Shown: positions 1 to 9,976, counted from the stretch's first letter. The stretch is DNA of 64,000 bases from Sphingomonas sp. J315 (GCF_024666595.1 NZ_CP088296.1:3276501-3340500), one strand, 5' to 3'. Notes: generated by a model from the letters alone, not told the origin. A program made the numbers and translations.

Positions 1-669
1 CAGGCGCGCAACAATGCCCGCGCTGTCCGTACCGCACTGACCCGCGAGGCATGGACCGCGATCAACCGCCTGTGGCTGCTGTTCGCCAAGCGCGTCAGCC
101 CGGGCGGCACCGCGACCACGCTGGCGCTGGTCGAGGGGGTGATGGCCGAAGCGCGCGGGTTCGAAGGCGCGATCCACCGGATGATGGGCAATGAAGCTAC
201 GATGCTGATCCAGCTCGGCGCCGCGATCGAGCGCGCCGACAACACCGCGCGGCTGCTCGACGTGAAGTACCACTTGCTGTTGCCCGAGGGCGAGGCGGTC
301 GGCGGCGTCGTCGACCGCGATCAGTGGACGACGATCCTCCAGACCGTGTCGGCAGTCACCGCCTATCGCTGGCTCTACAGCGACGGCCTCCGGCCCTCGA
401 ACGTCATCGACCTGTTGATCACTCGCGCCGAACTGCCCCGCAGCCTCGCCGGATGCGTCGAGGAAGTGGTCGAGCAGCTCAACGCGCTCGCCAAGCGCAC
501 CGGCCTTCAGGGTGAGGCCGACCGCATGGCCCGCGCGCGCATTGCCCGGATGCAGAAGACCCGCGCGCACGAAGTGATCGTCAGCGGCCTGCACGAATAT
601 CTTCAGGCATTCATCCGTGAGAATGCGTTGCTCGACGCCGCCATTGCGCGGCAGTTCAGGTTCATCTGA
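1..669 (+). CDS. alpha-E domain protein (5' end outside window)
   Basis: The reading frame is open from the first base, so the N-terminus lies outside the window. The visible helical protein contains EAWTAINRLWLLF, MMGNEATMLIQLGAAIERAD and DVKYHLLL, which are typical of the alpha-E (DUF403) family. Members usually sit beside a circularly permuted ATP-grasp protein and a transglutaminase-like protein and are thought to take part in peptide-bond-forming modification; the substrate is unknown. The stop overlaps the start of the transglutaminase gene by one base (TGATG), which fits that conserved pair. The family assignment is firm; the biochemical role is not established. Confidence 0.88.
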   Translation, partial: QARNNARAVRTALTREAWTAINRLWLLFAKRVSPGGTATTLALVEGVMAEARGFEGAIHRMMGNEATMLIQLGAAIERADNTARLLDVKYHLLLPEGEAVGGVVDRDQWTTILQTVSAVTAYRWLYSDGLRPSNVIDLLITRAELPRSLAGCVEEVVEQLNALAKRTGLQGEADRMARARIARMQKTRAHEVIVSGLHEYLQAFIRENALLDAAIARQFRFI

Positions 670-1472
670 TGCGGCTCGCGATCGACCACCACACCCGCTA
701 CCGCTTCAGCACGCCGCAGCAGCGGCTGGTCCAGACACTACGCCTGACGCCGGGCGACACCCACGACCAGACCGTGGTGGACTGGCGCATCGACGTCGAT
801 TGCGATGTCCGGCTGCGCGACGCGATCGACGGGTTCGGCAATCATGTCACCATGCTCTATGCCGAGGGGCCGATCGCGGAGATTGCGATCAACGTGGCCG
901 GACAGGTGCTGACCGTCGAGGCGGAGGGGGTGGTGCGCGGAAGCAACGAGCCGCTGCCGCCGCAATTGTTTCAACGGACCACGCAGCGCACGACCCCAAA
1001 TGCGGAGCTTGCCGCACTGGCGCGCGATGCAGCGGCCGGCGGCGCGGCGCTCGACCAGCTTCATCGCTGGAACCTCGCGCTCGCCGAGCGCTTTCCAGAG
1101 GCCAAGGATCTGCCCGACACCGGGGCGAGCGCCGCGGAGGCTCTGCTGGCCGAACCCAATGCCCGCGACCTTGCGCATATCTTCATCGCCGGCGCGGTCT
1201 CCCTCGGCCTCCCGGCGCGCTATGTCTCGGGCTATCGCCAGTGCGGCGAGGGGACCTGCCCCGCGCATGGCTGGGCGGAAGCCTGGGTCGAGGGGCTGGG
1301 CTGGGTCGGCTTCGACCCCTCGGCGGGCATCAGCCCTGACGCCAATTATGTCCGCATGGCCACCGCCCTCGACTTCAACGGCGCTGCGCCTGTGGCGGGC
1401 ATCCGACAGGGCGCGGGGATCGAGGATTTGTCCGTCGAGCTGCAGGTCGAAGCGATGAACGGCGACGCCTAA
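669..1472 (+). CDS. transglutaminase-like family protein
   Basis: A 267-residue protein with an N-terminal beta-rich domain that opens MRLAIDHHTRYRF, followed by a transglutaminase-like core. The catalytic cysteine region is probably CGEGTCPAHGWAEAWVEG (about residues 193-210), with the His in AHGWAEAW and the Asp in GFDPSAG. A short C-terminal tail is acidic. It is translationally coupled to the alpha-E gene upstream and probably acts with it on a peptide or amide bond. No signal peptide is visible, so it is likely cytoplasmic. Its stop codon overlaps the stop of the convergent TPR gene. Confidence 0.88.
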   Translation: MRLAIDHHTRYRFSTPQQRLVQTLRLTPGDTHDQTVVDWRIDVDCDVRLRDAIDGFGNHVTMLYAEGPIAEIAINVAGQVLTVEAEGVVRGSNEPLPPQLFQRTTQRTTPNAELAALARDAAAGGAALDQLHRWNLALAERFPEAKDLPDTGASAAEALLAEPNARDLAHIFIAGAVSLGLPARYVSGYRQCGEGTCPAHGWAEAWVEGLGWVGFDPSAGISPDANYVRMATALDFNGAAPVAGIRQGAGIEDLSVELQVEAMNGDA

Positions 1473-2653
1473 CGCTTCGATATCCGCCAATTCACCGCCA
1501 CCTTCTCGCGAAAGATCTCGGTGTAGTTGGCGAATTCCCGCGCCGCTCCGGGGGTGAAGCCGGTGCTCCGTGCCAGCCGGTCGAGCGGGAAGGCAATGCT
1601 GGCCGTGATATGGGCGATCGCCTCGCCCTCCTTGCCCGGCATCTGGCTGAGGCAGCGGGCAAGGCCAAGGCTGGCGACCGCGCCAATCCAGCTGCGCCGG
1701 TCGAGCAAGGCGGCATAGGCCGGCCGCAACACCGGCTCCGCCTCGCCGCATCGCCCCAGCCGGGCGAGCAGCGCGCCGCGATTGACCGCGATCATCTGGC
1801 GGATCTGGTTGGTCTCGGTGAAATGCGCCCGGGCAATCCGGTCGGCGCGTTCGACCGTCCCAACCGCCTCGGCATTGCGCTTCTCGAGTGTGTAGACCAT
1901 CGCGAGATCGCTCAGAACACCGACGATCGCGGGGTGATCGGCGCCGCCTACCGCTTCAATGACGGCGATGACCTCGCGATAGCCCGCAGTCGCCTCGGCA
2001 TAGCGCCGGGCCACCACCCACGTGAGCGCGAGCTGAATTTGTCCCATCACCCGCAATTCGATGAGTGCGGGTTCGGCCGCCGCCGCGATCACCGCCTTGG
2101 CCGCCGCCTCGGCTTCGGCGGTACGCTGAAGGGTCAGCAGTAGCTGCACCCGCTCAACCTCGACCCGCAGTCTGACTGGCAGGGTTTCCGGGCCAAGCGC
2201 CGCATACATGTCGAGCGCCTCGCGAAACCCGCGTTCGGCTTCCTCGAAATTGCCCGCGCCATATTCCACCTTGGCGGCAACCCAGCGCACGCCGGCGGTC
2301 TCGACCGGGTCCTGCGCCGCCTGTGCCAGAACCAGCGCCCGCCGCGCCATGTCGCGCGCGGCATCGTAATCGCGGACCGCGACCAGGGTCATCGACAACA
2401 TGCCGAGCAGCCCCAGACAACGCAGCGGATCGTCGCCGCCGGGGACGCAACGTTCGATATAGGGGCGGGCCGTGCGCGTCATTTCGCGCGGGTCCTGTAA
2501 CCGGATCGCGCGCTGCACCTCCTCGGGAAAGGTCGCGAGCACCGCCGCGATGGCATCTGCCTCGCTCACCACCTGGGGTTGCGGGGACGCATCCACCTGA
2601 CCCGGAGCAAGTCCGGCCATCGCAGCCAGAATGACGAAAGACGACGCCATCAC
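1469..2653 (-). CDS. secreted tetratricopeptide-repeat protein
   Basis: A 394-residue protein beginning with a hydrophobic signal segment (MMASSFVILAAMAGLAPG), so it is probably periplasmic. The body is a run of Ala/Glu-rich helical pairs spaced about 40 residues apart, for example ARDMARRALVLAQAA, GNFEEAERGFREALDMYAAL and ARRYAEATAGYREVIAVIE, the pattern of TPR repeats. TPRs normally act as protein-binding scaffolds. No catalytic domain is visible. It is a lone gene that converges with the transglutaminase gene, the two stop codons overlapping. The function is unknown beyond a likely interaction role. Confidence 0.72.
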   Translation of the reverse strand: MMASSFVILAAMAGLAPGQVDASPQPQVVSEADAIAAVLATFPEEVQRAIRLQDPREMTRTARPYIERCVPGGDDPLRCLGLLGMLSMTLVAVRDYDAARDMARRALVLAQAAQDPVETAGVRWVAAKVEYGAGNFEEAERGFREALDMYAALGPETLPVRLRVEVERVQLLLTLQRTAEAEAAAKAVIAAAAEPALIELRVMGQIQLALTWVVARRYAEATAGYREVIAVIEAVGGADHPAIVGVLSDLAMVYTLEKRNAEAVGTVERADRIARAHFTETNQIRQMIAVNRGALLARLGRCGEAEPVLRPAYAALLDRRSWIGAVASLGLARCLSQMPGKEGEAIAHITASIAFPLDRLARSTGFTPGAAREFANYTEIFREKVAVNWRISKR

Positions 2654-2713
2654 CCGTCCCCCTCACTGCGCAGCGTGAAGCAGTGGGTTGGTCAGCGCAA
2701 GCGACGAGTCAGG

Positions 2714-3508
2714 TCAGGCGAAGGCGCGCAGCTTGAGCGACTGGGGCGCGGCGGGAGCCTCGGGCACCGTCGCGGAGGCATCTTCGGGCATCGGCGACCA
2801 GCCGTTCGGGCCGAGCACCTCCATCGGACGATAGCGCGTCTTGTACGCCATCCGCTCGCTGCCCTTCACCCAATAGCCGAGATAGACATAGGGCAGCCCG
2901 GCGCTGCGCGCGCGGACGATGTGGTCCATGATGATGAGATTGCCCAGACCCTGGCGCTCGGGATGGTCGGCGGCAAAGAAGCTGTAGATCATCGACAGGC
3001 CGTCGGCCTGCTGGTCGGTGATGCACGCGCCGACCAATGCGCCGCCCAGCTCCTCGGGCTCGCGATACTCGATGACATAGGTGCTGACCGGCGACTGCTC
3101 GACCATGTCGGCATAGTCGGTCTCATCCATCATCGTCATGCCGCCGCCGGGATGGCGCGCGCTGAGGTAGCGGCGCAGCAGCGCATATTGCTCCTCGGTC
3201 GCCCAGGGGCGGCAGGCGGTGACCGACAGGTCCGAATGACGGCGGATCAGCTTGCGCTGGGTCGCGTTGGGGCGGAATTGATCGGTGACGACGCGGACCG
3301 AGAGGCAGGCGTTGCACCCGACGCAACTCGGCCGATAGGCGACCGACTGGCTGCGGCGAAACCCGATCCGGCCCAGCGCGTCGTTCAGTTCGCCGGCATG
3401 CGGGCCATTGAGCTCGGTGAAGATTTTCCGCTCCTGCCGACCGGGAAGGTACGGGCAGGTCGAGGGGCTGGTCACGAAAAACCGTGGGAACCGGGTCAGT
3501 GCGGTCAC
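2714..3508 (-). CDS. bpt: aspartate/glutamate leucyltransferase (arginyltransferase family)
   Basis: This enzyme adds leucine (or arginine) from aminoacyl-tRNA to N-terminal Asp/Glu of proteins, marking them for ClpS/ClpAP degradation under the N-end rule. The N-terminal domain carries [20 protein letters not shown] and the Cys motif [12 protein letters not shown]; the C-terminal GNAT-like half contains [20 protein letters not shown] and [15 protein letters not shown] chose the GTG at 3508, which gives 264 residues starting [11 protein letters not shown] as in relatives and has a purine-rich GAAGGGG upstream. An ATG at 3556 would add 16 atypical residues. It is a single gene upstream of an unrelated TPR gene. 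Leu versus Arg specificity cannot be decided here. Confidence 0.9.
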   Translation of the reverse strand: MTALTRFPRFFVTSPSTCPYLPGRQERKIFTELNGPHAGELNDALGRIGFRRSQSVAYRPSCVGCNACLSVRVVTDQFRPNATQRKLIRRHSDLSVTACRPWATEEQYALLRRYLSARHPGGGMTMMDETDYADMVEQSPVSTYVIEYREPEELGGALVGACITDQQADGLSMIYSFFAADHPERQGLGNLIIMDHIVRARSAGLPYVYLGYWVKGSERMAYKTRYRPMEVLGPNGWSPMPEDASATVPEAPAAPQSLKLRAFA

Positions 3509-3755
3509 GAATTTCAGCCCCTTCTTCGCCGATGTTCCAACTGGAACGGGGGCCATTATGAAGCGGTCGATTCGTCCTGAAAAGCGGATTTACCATGAAA
3601 ATGGGTTAACGCCGCGCAAGTGATCTTAATGGGTTGCGCGGCCGCAGGACGTGCCACCGCTCCGTTATAGGCCAGCCGCGACTCGGCGGGAAAGGGCGCG
3701 CCGACTCGCTTCGCCGCACGTGCGATTCAATTCGTCCCTTTGTCGTGGATAAATG

Positions 3756-5000
3756 TCAGTCGAGTTCGACCATGCTGACCGCATAGCCAGCCGCCCGCAG
3801 CGCCGCCATCAGCCGGTCGAGATGCGCGCCGTCGCGGGTCTCGCACTCGATATCGGTGATCAGCCCCTTGGCGGGAAGCGAGGTGAATACGCGCTGGTGG
3901 TACACCTCGATGATGTTGACGCCCTGTTCGTGGAAAATGCGGCTGACATGGAACAGCGCGCCGGGGCGATCCTGCAACCGGATGCGCAGCCGCGCCAGGC
4001 GACCCGAGCGCGCGAGATCGCGCAGGAGCACGTTCGCCAGTAAACGCGTGTCGATATTGCCGCCGCACAGCACGACGCCGATGGTCTTGCCCGCGAACCG
4101 CTCCGGGTTCGACAGCAACGCAGCAAGTCCCGCCGCGCCTGCGCCCTCGACCACGGTCTTTTCGATCTGGAGCAACAGGCTGACCGATTCCTCCAGCTTG
4201 CGCTCGCTGACCAGCACGATGTCGTCGACCAGGGCCTCGACCACTTTCATGGTCAGGCCGCCCGGTTCGCGCACCGCGATCCCCTCGGCCAGCGTATCGC
4301 CACCGATCGGAAGGTCGGTGCCCTTGATCCGGTTGTACGCGGGCGGGAACAGCTCGGCTTCGACCCCGACCACCTCGATCGCGCGATCCGCTGCCTTGGC
4401 GACGGTCGCCATGCCGGAGATCAGCCCGCCGCCGCCGATCGGCACGATCAGCGTGTCGATGGCGGGCGCGTCGGCCAGCATCTCCAACGCCACCGTGCCC
4501 TGACCAGCCATGATCCGCGGATCGTCGAACGGATGGACGAAGGTATAGCCGTTCTTCGCCTCCAGCTGGCGCGCATGGGCATAGGCCTCGTCGAACGTCT
4601 CGCCCTCCAGGATCACGCTCGCGCCATGCCCCTCGGTCTGGGTGACCTTCACCGTCGGGGTCGGCTTGGGCATCACGATCGTGACCGGGATGCCCAGGCG
4701 GTTGCCGTGATAAGCCAGCCCCTGCGCGTGGTTGCCCGCCGACGCCGCGATCACGCCCTTTGCGCGCGCCGCATCGTCCAACTGCAACAGCGTGTTGAGC
4801 GCGCCGCGCTCCTTGTACGCCGCAGTGAACTGAAGGTTCTCGAACTTTAAATAGACCGTAGCGCCGGTCAGGTCCGACAGCGTCTTGCTGTGCAGCGTCG
4901 GCGTGCGCACGATCGACCCGCCAATCCGCTCCGCCGCCATCTGCACATCGGCCAGAGCGAGGGGAAGGGGAGTGGGGTCGGACGCAGCCTGAGTTGCCAT
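3756..5000 (-). CDS. ilvA: threonine ammonia-lyase with ACT domain
   Basis: A PLP enzyme that deaminates L-threonine to 2-oxobutanoate. The PLP lysine lies in YLKFENLQFTAAYKERG, the phosphate-binding glycine loop in PIGGGGLISGMATV, and ASAGNHAQGLAYHG is a fold-II hallmark. A single ACT-like domain occupies about the last 75 residues (LRIRLQDRPGALFHVSRIF), as in the catabolic-type, 400-residue enzymes. The start is ATG at 5000 (MATQAASDP, 414 residues). A longer frame to 5078 adds an Arg-rich stretch that is probably not translated. It stands alone and may serve isoleucine synthesis or threonine breakdown. Confidence 0.93.
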   Translation of the reverse strand: MATQAASDPTPLPLALADVQMAAERIGGSIVRTPTLHSKTLSDLTGATVYLKFENLQFTAAYKERGALNTLLQLDDAARAKGVIAASAGNHAQGLAYHGNRLGIPVTIVMPKPTPTVKVTQTEGHGASVILEGETFDEAYAHARQLEAKNGYTFVHPFDDPRIMAGQGTVALEMLADAPAIDTLIVPIGGGGLISGMATVAKAADRAIEVVGVEAELFPPAYNRIKGTDLPIGGDTLAEGIAVREPGGLTMKVVEALVDDIVLVSERKLEESVSLLLQIEKTVVEGAGAAGLAALLSNPERFAGKTIGVVLCGGNIDTRLLANVLLRDLARSGRLARLRIRLQDRPGALFHVSRIFHEQGVNIIEVYHQRVFTSLPAKGLITDIECETRDGAHLDRLMAALRAAGYAVSMVELD

Positions 5001-5137
5001 TGTGAAACTTTCGCAATCCCGGAAACGCCGCCGGGCCGGTGGCGCGGCCCTAGACCATCTGGCGCGACGGGGGAACACCGCCTATTCGAAAGTCCCGCGA
5101 AGGCCAGCTTCACCTCGGCCCCGCATCGGAGACCCAT

Positions 5138-6812
5138 GTGCGCCTTCCCGTTTCGCTCGCCCTGATCGCCGCGCTGCTCCTGCCATCCCCCCGCACTCGC
5201 CGACGCGCTGGTCGACAATGTCGATGGCATGACGCTGAATGAGGAGGGGGAGGTGGTGCGCTTCACCGGCATCGTCATGTCGCCGGATGGCAAGGTCGTG
5301 AAGCTGCTCAAGCGCGGCGAGAAGCGGCCCGAACGTCCCGACTGGCGCGCCGACCTGAAGGGGCGCGTGGTCATCCCGGGCATGGTCGACGCGCATGGCC
5401 ATGTCATGAGCCTCGGCTTCCGTGCGCTCGCACTCGACTTGTCGGCGACCAAGTCGCTGGCGGAGGCACAGGACGCGATCCGCCGCTATGCTGCCGAGAA
5501 TACGACCCGCCGCTGGATCACCGGGGGCGGGTGGAATCAGGAAGTGTGGGGCCTGGGCCGTTTCCCGACTGCAGCCGAGCTGGACGCCGCGACCGGCGAA
5601 GTCCCGACCTGGCTGGTCCGCGCCGACGGTCATGCCGGCTGGGCCAATAGCGCCGCGATGAAGGCGGCCGGGATTACCGCCGCGACCAAATCGCCCGCAG
5701 GTGGCCGGATCGAGCTGGTCGCGGGCAAGCCCGGCGGCGTGTTCGTCGATGCGGCGATGGAGCTGATTGAAAAGGCGCTGCCCCAGCCGACGCCGCGCGA
5801 CCGCAACGCCGCCTTCGTCAAGGCGCAGGAGATCCTGTTGTCGATGGGCGTCACGGCCAGCGCGGACATGGGCACCAGCATCGACGATTGGCTGACCTAT
5901 CGCCGGATGGGCGATCGCGGGCTGCTGCGGATGCGGATCATGTCCTATTCGGACGGGGTCGAAACCGCGCTGCGCGTCGGCGGCAGCGGCCCGACGCCGT
6001 GGCTGTATGACGACAAGCTGCGGATGGGCGGGATCAAGCTCTACACCGACGGTGCGCTCGGCTCGCGCGGGGCGTGGCTCAAGGCGCCGTATTCCGATGC
6101 ACCGGGCAATAGCGGGCTGCCGTTCCTCACCGATGCGCAACTGTCGAACCTGATCGTGCGCGGCGCGATGGACGGGTTCCAGTTCGCGATCCACGCGATC
6201 GGCGACCGTGCGAACCAGCAGGTGCTCGACGCGATTGCCGAGGTCAGCGACACCTATAAGGGCGACCGCCGCTGGCGGATCGAGCATGCCCAGGTGGTCG
6301 ATCCTGCCGACCTCGCCCGCTTCGCCAGGCTGGGCGTGATCGCGTCGATGCAGCCGGTCCACCAGAGCAGCGACCGCACGATGGCCGAGGCGCGGGTCGG
6401 CCTGGCGCGACTGGCCGGGGCCTATGCGTGGAAGTCGATGCTGACCAACGGCACGCGGATCGCGTTTGGCTCCGACTATCCGGTCGAAAGCCCGAATCCG
6501 TTCGAGGGTTGGGCGACCGGCTTCACCCGCCAAGACGCACAGGGCCAGCCGTTCGGCGGCTGGCGACCGGAGGAAGCGTTGACCCGCGAACGCAGCTGGC
6601 GCGCCTTCACGCTCGACGCGGCCTATGCCGGTTTCGCGGAAACGAAGTTCGGGCATCTCGCGCCCGGCATGCGTGCGGACTTCATCGTCATTGATCGCGA
6701 TCCGCTGTTGGCTTCGCCGTCCGAGCTGCGCAAGGCCGTCGTGATCGAAACATGGGTTGGCGGCGAGCAGGTCTATCGGCGCGCGGGCAGCGACGCTTCT
6801 GGCGGGCGGTGA
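5138..6812 (+). CDS. secreted amidohydrolase, YtcJ-like (frameshift in signal peptide)
   Basis: A metal-dependent amidohydrolase with the metal motif GMVDAHGHVMSLG, RADGHAGWANSAAMK, IHAIGDRANQQ, RIEHAQVV and FGSDYPVESPNP, typical of the YtcJ-like family, whose substrates are often unknown amides or cyclic compounds. The uninterrupted frame begins only at ATG 5229. An in-frame GTG at 5138 starts a clear signal peptide (RLPVSLALIAALLLPSP, then ALADALVDNVDG) if one C is removed from the run of six at 5187-5192. I therefore annotate a 557-residue exported protein with one apparent +1 frameshift. It may be a sequencing error. The neighbouring genes give no pathway clue. Confidence 0.82.
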
Positions 6813-6834
6813 GCTAGTTACGCCAAAACCATTC

Positions 6835-6892
6835 GGCCCGCCCATCCGCCGCGCGACCTCGAGGGAGAGGGTCGCGCGACGAAGGGCGGGCC
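6835..6892. repeat. nested inverted repeat between convergent genes
   Basis: Outer arms GGCCCGCCC (6835-6843) and GGGCGGGCC (6884-6892) enclose inner arms CGCGCGACC (6850-6858) and GGTCGCGCG (6870-6878). Together they can form a long GC-rich hairpin between the convergent amidohydrolase and chemoreceptor genes. There is no T run, so it is not a classical intrinsic terminator. It may protect 3' ends or stop transcription in both directions. Confidence 0.55.
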
Positions 6893-6931
6893 ATTCGCGC
6901 TCTGGGATGGAAGCGCGAAAGGGGTAGGCGG

Positions 6932-8683
6932 CTATGCGGCCAGGTTCAGCGGGGCTGCCACGTGGCTTGCACCCGACACCGGTTGGAACGCGCTCGCATG
7001 CTCGGCAAGGCGGTCGGCCTCGGCGCTCAACGTGCGGGCGGCGGCAGAGGTTTCCTCGACCATCGCAGCATTCTGCTGCGTCGCGCTGTCGAGCGACTGG
7101 ATTGCGCCCGATACTTCGCTGACCGCCGTCGCCTGCGACCGGCTGCCCTCGGCCATCGTGCCGAGCAGGCTGTTGACCTCCTCCACATCGGTGGCGATGC
7201 CGACCAGAGCGGAGTCGACGCGGCGCACCGCCTCGACCGCACCTTCGATATCGACCTGGGTTGCGGTCAGCTGTTCGCGGGCTTGCTTCGATTCCTCCTC
7301 GGCGCGCATCGCGAGCGCGGAGACGAGATCGGCGACGACCGCGAAGCCACGGCCTGCCTCGCCCGCGCGACCCGCCTCGACGGCGGCGTTCATCGCGAGG
7401 ACGCGGGTCTGGAAGGCGATCTTGTCGAGGCCCTCGATGACGTCGTCGATGCCCTTGGCGCTGTCGGAGACGCGGGTCATTGCCTGCATCGCTTCCTCGG
7501 CGACCGAACGGCCCGAGACGACCGCGCCATGCGCGCGATCTGCGCGGGTGACGGTGTCGCCGGCTGCGACCGAAGCGGCGCGGACGCTGCCGTCGATCTG
7601 GGTGACGGCTGCAGCGGTTTCCTCGATCGACGCAGCGTTGCTCTCGGTGCGGCGGGCAAGGTCGTTGGTGGCGCTGGCGATTTCACTGGTTCCGGTGCGG
7701 ATCGCCTCGACACTCTGGCTGACCGCATGGACCAGGTTGCGCAGACCCGCGATCGCGCTGTTATAGTCGTCGCGCAGGCCGCGATAGGCCGGAGCGACAT
7801 CGGCGTCGATGCTGTGCGATACGTCACCCGCCGACAGCCGCTTGAGCGCGCCGCTCAGCAGGTCCACGATCTGCTTCTGCGCAGCATCGTTGGCGCGCTT
7901 GGCAACGTCGGCGGCTTCCTTGGCGATGGCCGCGTCGCGGAAGACGTGAAGCGCGCGGCCCATGTCGCCGATCTCGTCGCGGCGGTCGCCGGTCTCGGCT
8001 TCGACCGCATGATCGCCGGCGGCGAGGCGGCCCATCTTGCCGACCATGTCGGCCACCGGCTTCGCAATCGACCGGTTGAGCAGAAAGGCGAGCCCGCCCG
8101 ACAGCGCCAGCATGATCGCGATGCCCAGGCCCAAGGTCCAGCGGACCCCGGCCCGCAGGCTCGCCTCTTGCGCATCGGCGGCTTCGACGCGCGCCTTCTG
8201 CGCGGCATCGAGTGCCTTGATCGCATCGCGGATGCGGGTGAGCTGCTTCTTGCCTGCCAGTTCCTGCGCCTCCACGCGGGTCGCCGGGTTGCGGGCCAGC
8301 GCAATTGTCGGCTCCAGCTTGTCCTTCTGCCACTCGGCGGTCGCGGCGGCATATTCGTCGATCAAGCCGTTGAAATCATGACCCTGCGACACGGTGCGGA
8401 TTTCGTCCACTGCCACATTCACCTTGTCGCGATTTTCGACATAGGTCTCGTAAAACGCCGGCTGGCCCAGGATAGTGAAGCCGCGCACGGCGTTCATCTG
8501 TTCCAGCGTCAGATAGAGCAGGGTCTGGCTGGCGCGGGCGCCGGTATGGGCATTCGCTTTTTCGGTCTGCGCCGTCTCGAGTCCACCGATAGCGTTGACG
8601 ATCAGCGCGCTGACGCCGCCAAAGGTGAGGAGGAGGACGAGGAAGGAAGCGGCGAGTTTGCGCCAGATCGGCCAGTTCTGCAT
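6932..8683 (-). CDS. methyl-accepting chemotaxis protein
   Basis: A 583-residue inner-membrane chemoreceptor that passes ligand signals to CheA/CheW. From the N-terminus: a first membrane helix (LAASFLVLLLTFGGVSAL, about 10-30), a periplasmic four-helix-type sensor of about 150 residues, a second helix (GLGIAIMLALSGGLAFLL, about 184-205), a HAMP domain (IAKPVADMVGKMGRLAAGD), and a signalling domain with hairpin tip AFQTRVLAMNAAVEAGRAGE. The tip differs from the usual text (RVLAMN for NLLALN, EAGRA for EAARA). The start is ATG 8683 (MQNWPIWRKL); an upstream GTG at 8794 is unlikely. It is divergent from the flagellin gene, consistent with motility. Confidence 0.93.
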   Translation of the reverse strand: MQNWPIWRKLAASFLVLLLTFGGVSALIVNAIGGLETAQTEKANAHTGARASQTLLYLTLEQMNAVRGFTILGQPAFYETYVENRDKVNVAVDEIRTVSQGHDFNGLIDEYAAATAEWQKDKLEPTIALARNPATRVEAQELAGKKQLTRIRDAIKALDAAQKARVEAADAQEASLRAGVRWTLGLGIAIMLALSGGLAFLLNRSIAKPVADMVGKMGRLAAGDHAVEAETGDRRDEIGDMGRALHVFRDAAIAKEAADVAKRANDAAQKQIVDLLSGALKRLSAGDVSHSIDADVAPAYRGLRDDYNSAIAGLRNLVHAVSQSVEAIRTGTSEIASATNDLARRTESNAASIEETAAAVTQIDGSVRAASVAAGDTVTRADRAHGAVVSGRSVAEEAMQAMTRVSDSAKGIDDVIEGLDKIAFQTRVLAMNAAVEAGRAGEAGRGFAVVADLVSALAMRAEEESKQAREQLTATQVDIEGAVEAVRRVDSALVGIATDVEEVNSLLGTMAEGSRSQATAVSEVSGAIQSLDSATQQNAAMVEETSAAARTLSAEADRLAEHASAFQPVSGASHVAAPLNLAA

Positions 8684-8988
8684 CGGATTTCGTGCCTTTG
8701 ATGGTGTCGCGGGGGGGGATCGTCGAAGCGGTCCCGTGTCCACCCAATATAGACCCGGCCCGGCCCTTTCGGTCGGCATGTGCCCCGGAATCACGTGCTT
8801 AGGGGGGCGCGGGGATTCCCGCTGCGGCGGCTTAACACCCTGCTAACCATCAATTTTGCCTGCTCGCGACCGGATCGGTGTCCGACCTCCCAAAATGCAA
8901 GGGCGGACCGCGCTGTGCGGGCCGTCGCTGGGCCTGCGTCTAGGACCTGGCTGCAGAAGCGGCCACTCTTTCCAGAAGGAATATGATC
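8684..8988. other. intergenic region between chemoreceptor and flagellin
   Basis: About 305 bases hold the divergent promoters of the chemoreceptor and flagellin genes. A poly-G run (8711-8718) lies close to the chemoreceptor start. I see no confident sigma-28 or sigma-54 promoter and no good palindrome. A ribosome-binding AGAAGGA sits at 8975-8981, eight bases before the flagellin ATG at 8989, and decides that start over the ATG at 8983. Confidence 0.5.
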
Positions 8989-9807
8989 ATGGGCTTTTCC
9001 GTTAACACCAACGTTGGCGCAATGGCGGCTCTCCAGAGCCTGAATTCGACCAACAAGTCCCTGGCTACCACCCAGAGCCGCATCAACACCGGCATGAACG
9101 TCGCGTCGACCAAGGACGACTCGGCCACCTTCGCAATCGCTCAGACGCTTCGCGGCGACATGGGCGGCCTGAAGGCGGTTGGTTCGTCGCTCAACCGTGC
9201 GAAGAGCACTGTTGACGTCGCGGTGGCCGGCGCCGAGCAGATCTCCGACCTCGTCAACCAGATGAAGTCGAAGGCTATCGAGGCGTCGGATGCGGGTCTG
9301 GATGCAAACAGCCGCACCGCACTGGCGAATGATTTCAATGGCCTCAAGGATCAGATCAACACTGTGATCGATTCCAGCGAGTTCAACGGAACCAATCTGC
9401 TCAAGGCGGCTGGCGGCACCGTCGCCGCGCTGCAGTCGACCGATATGGCCGCTGCGACGCTCGACGTTGCGAACCAGGACATGACTGCGGTCGTGACCGC
9501 GATCGGCGCCACCTTCACCGACGCCGCAACGGCGGAGACGATGGTCGGCACGCTCGAGACCCAGGCTGCTGCCATCAACACCAAGATGAGCACTCTGGGC
9601 GCTGCCTCGCGTAAGATCGAGGGCCAGCAGACGTTCGTCGGCAAGCTGTCGGACGTTATCGAGAGCGGCATCGGCAACCTCGTCGACGCCGATCTGGCGA
9701 AGGAATCGGCACGGCTCCAGGCGCTGCAGGTCAAGCAGCAGCTGGGCGTTCAGGCTCTGTCGATTGCCAACCAGGCGCCGCAGACGATCACGTCGCTGTT
9801 CCGTTAA
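8989..9807 (+). CDS. fliC: flagellin
   Basis: The filament protein of the flagellum, exported by the flagellar type III system. The N-terminal conserved domain runs GFSVNTNVGAMAALQSLN to NIAQTLRGDMGGLK-like helices, and the C-terminal domain (EGQQTFVGKLSDVIESGIG, then LGVQALSIANQAPQTI, ending SLFR) matches family ends. At 272 residues it is short, with almost no variable D2/D3 domain, as in many alphaproteobacterial flagellins. The start at 8989 is chosen from ribosome-site spacing. A strong intrinsic terminator follows. No other structural flagellar gene is in the window. Confidence 0.96.
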   Translation: MGFSVNTNVGAMAALQSLNSTNKSLATTQSRINTGMNVASTKDDSATFAIAQTLRGDMGGLKAVGSSLNRAKSTVDVAVAGAEQISDLVNQMKSKAIEASDAGLDANSRTALANDFNGLKDQINTVIDSSEFNGTNLLKAAGGTVAALQSTDMAAATLDVANQDMTAVVTAIGATFTDAATAETMVGTLETQAAAINTKMSTLGAASRKIEGQQTFVGKLSDVIESGIGNLVDADLAKESARLQALQVKQQLGVQALSIANQAPQTITSLFR

Positions 9808-9828
9808 TATCATCTGCCCTGACAAAGG

Positions 9829-9865
9829 CGGGTCGGGATGCGCAAGCATTCCGGCCCGTTTTTTT
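9829..9865 (+). terminator. intrinsic terminator after flagellin
   Basis: A 13-bp stem (CGGGTCGGGATGC at 9829-9841, GCATTCCGGCCCG at 9846-9858, G-T pairs allowed) closes a GCAA tetraloop and is followed by seven Ts (9859-9865). It begins about 20 bases after the flagellin stop. Confidence 0.92.
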
Positions 9866-9976
9866 GGTCTTGCCCCCACATGCCCACCGGCGGTGACCGA
9901 TTCGTGCCTTTGATTTTTGCGACGAAATTCTCCGTATCTACACCCGTGTCAGTGATGACCTTTCTATAACATTCGC

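Noticed and set aside
5082..6845. 587-codon open frame on the minus strand
   Set aside because: It is fully antisense to the amidohydrolase, has Arg/His-rich low-complexity text and no domain; high GC content creates such long shadow frames.
6962..8701. 579-codon open frame on the plus strand
   Set aside because: It is antisense to the chemoreceptor, whose domains are clear; the plus-strand product shows no family motifs.
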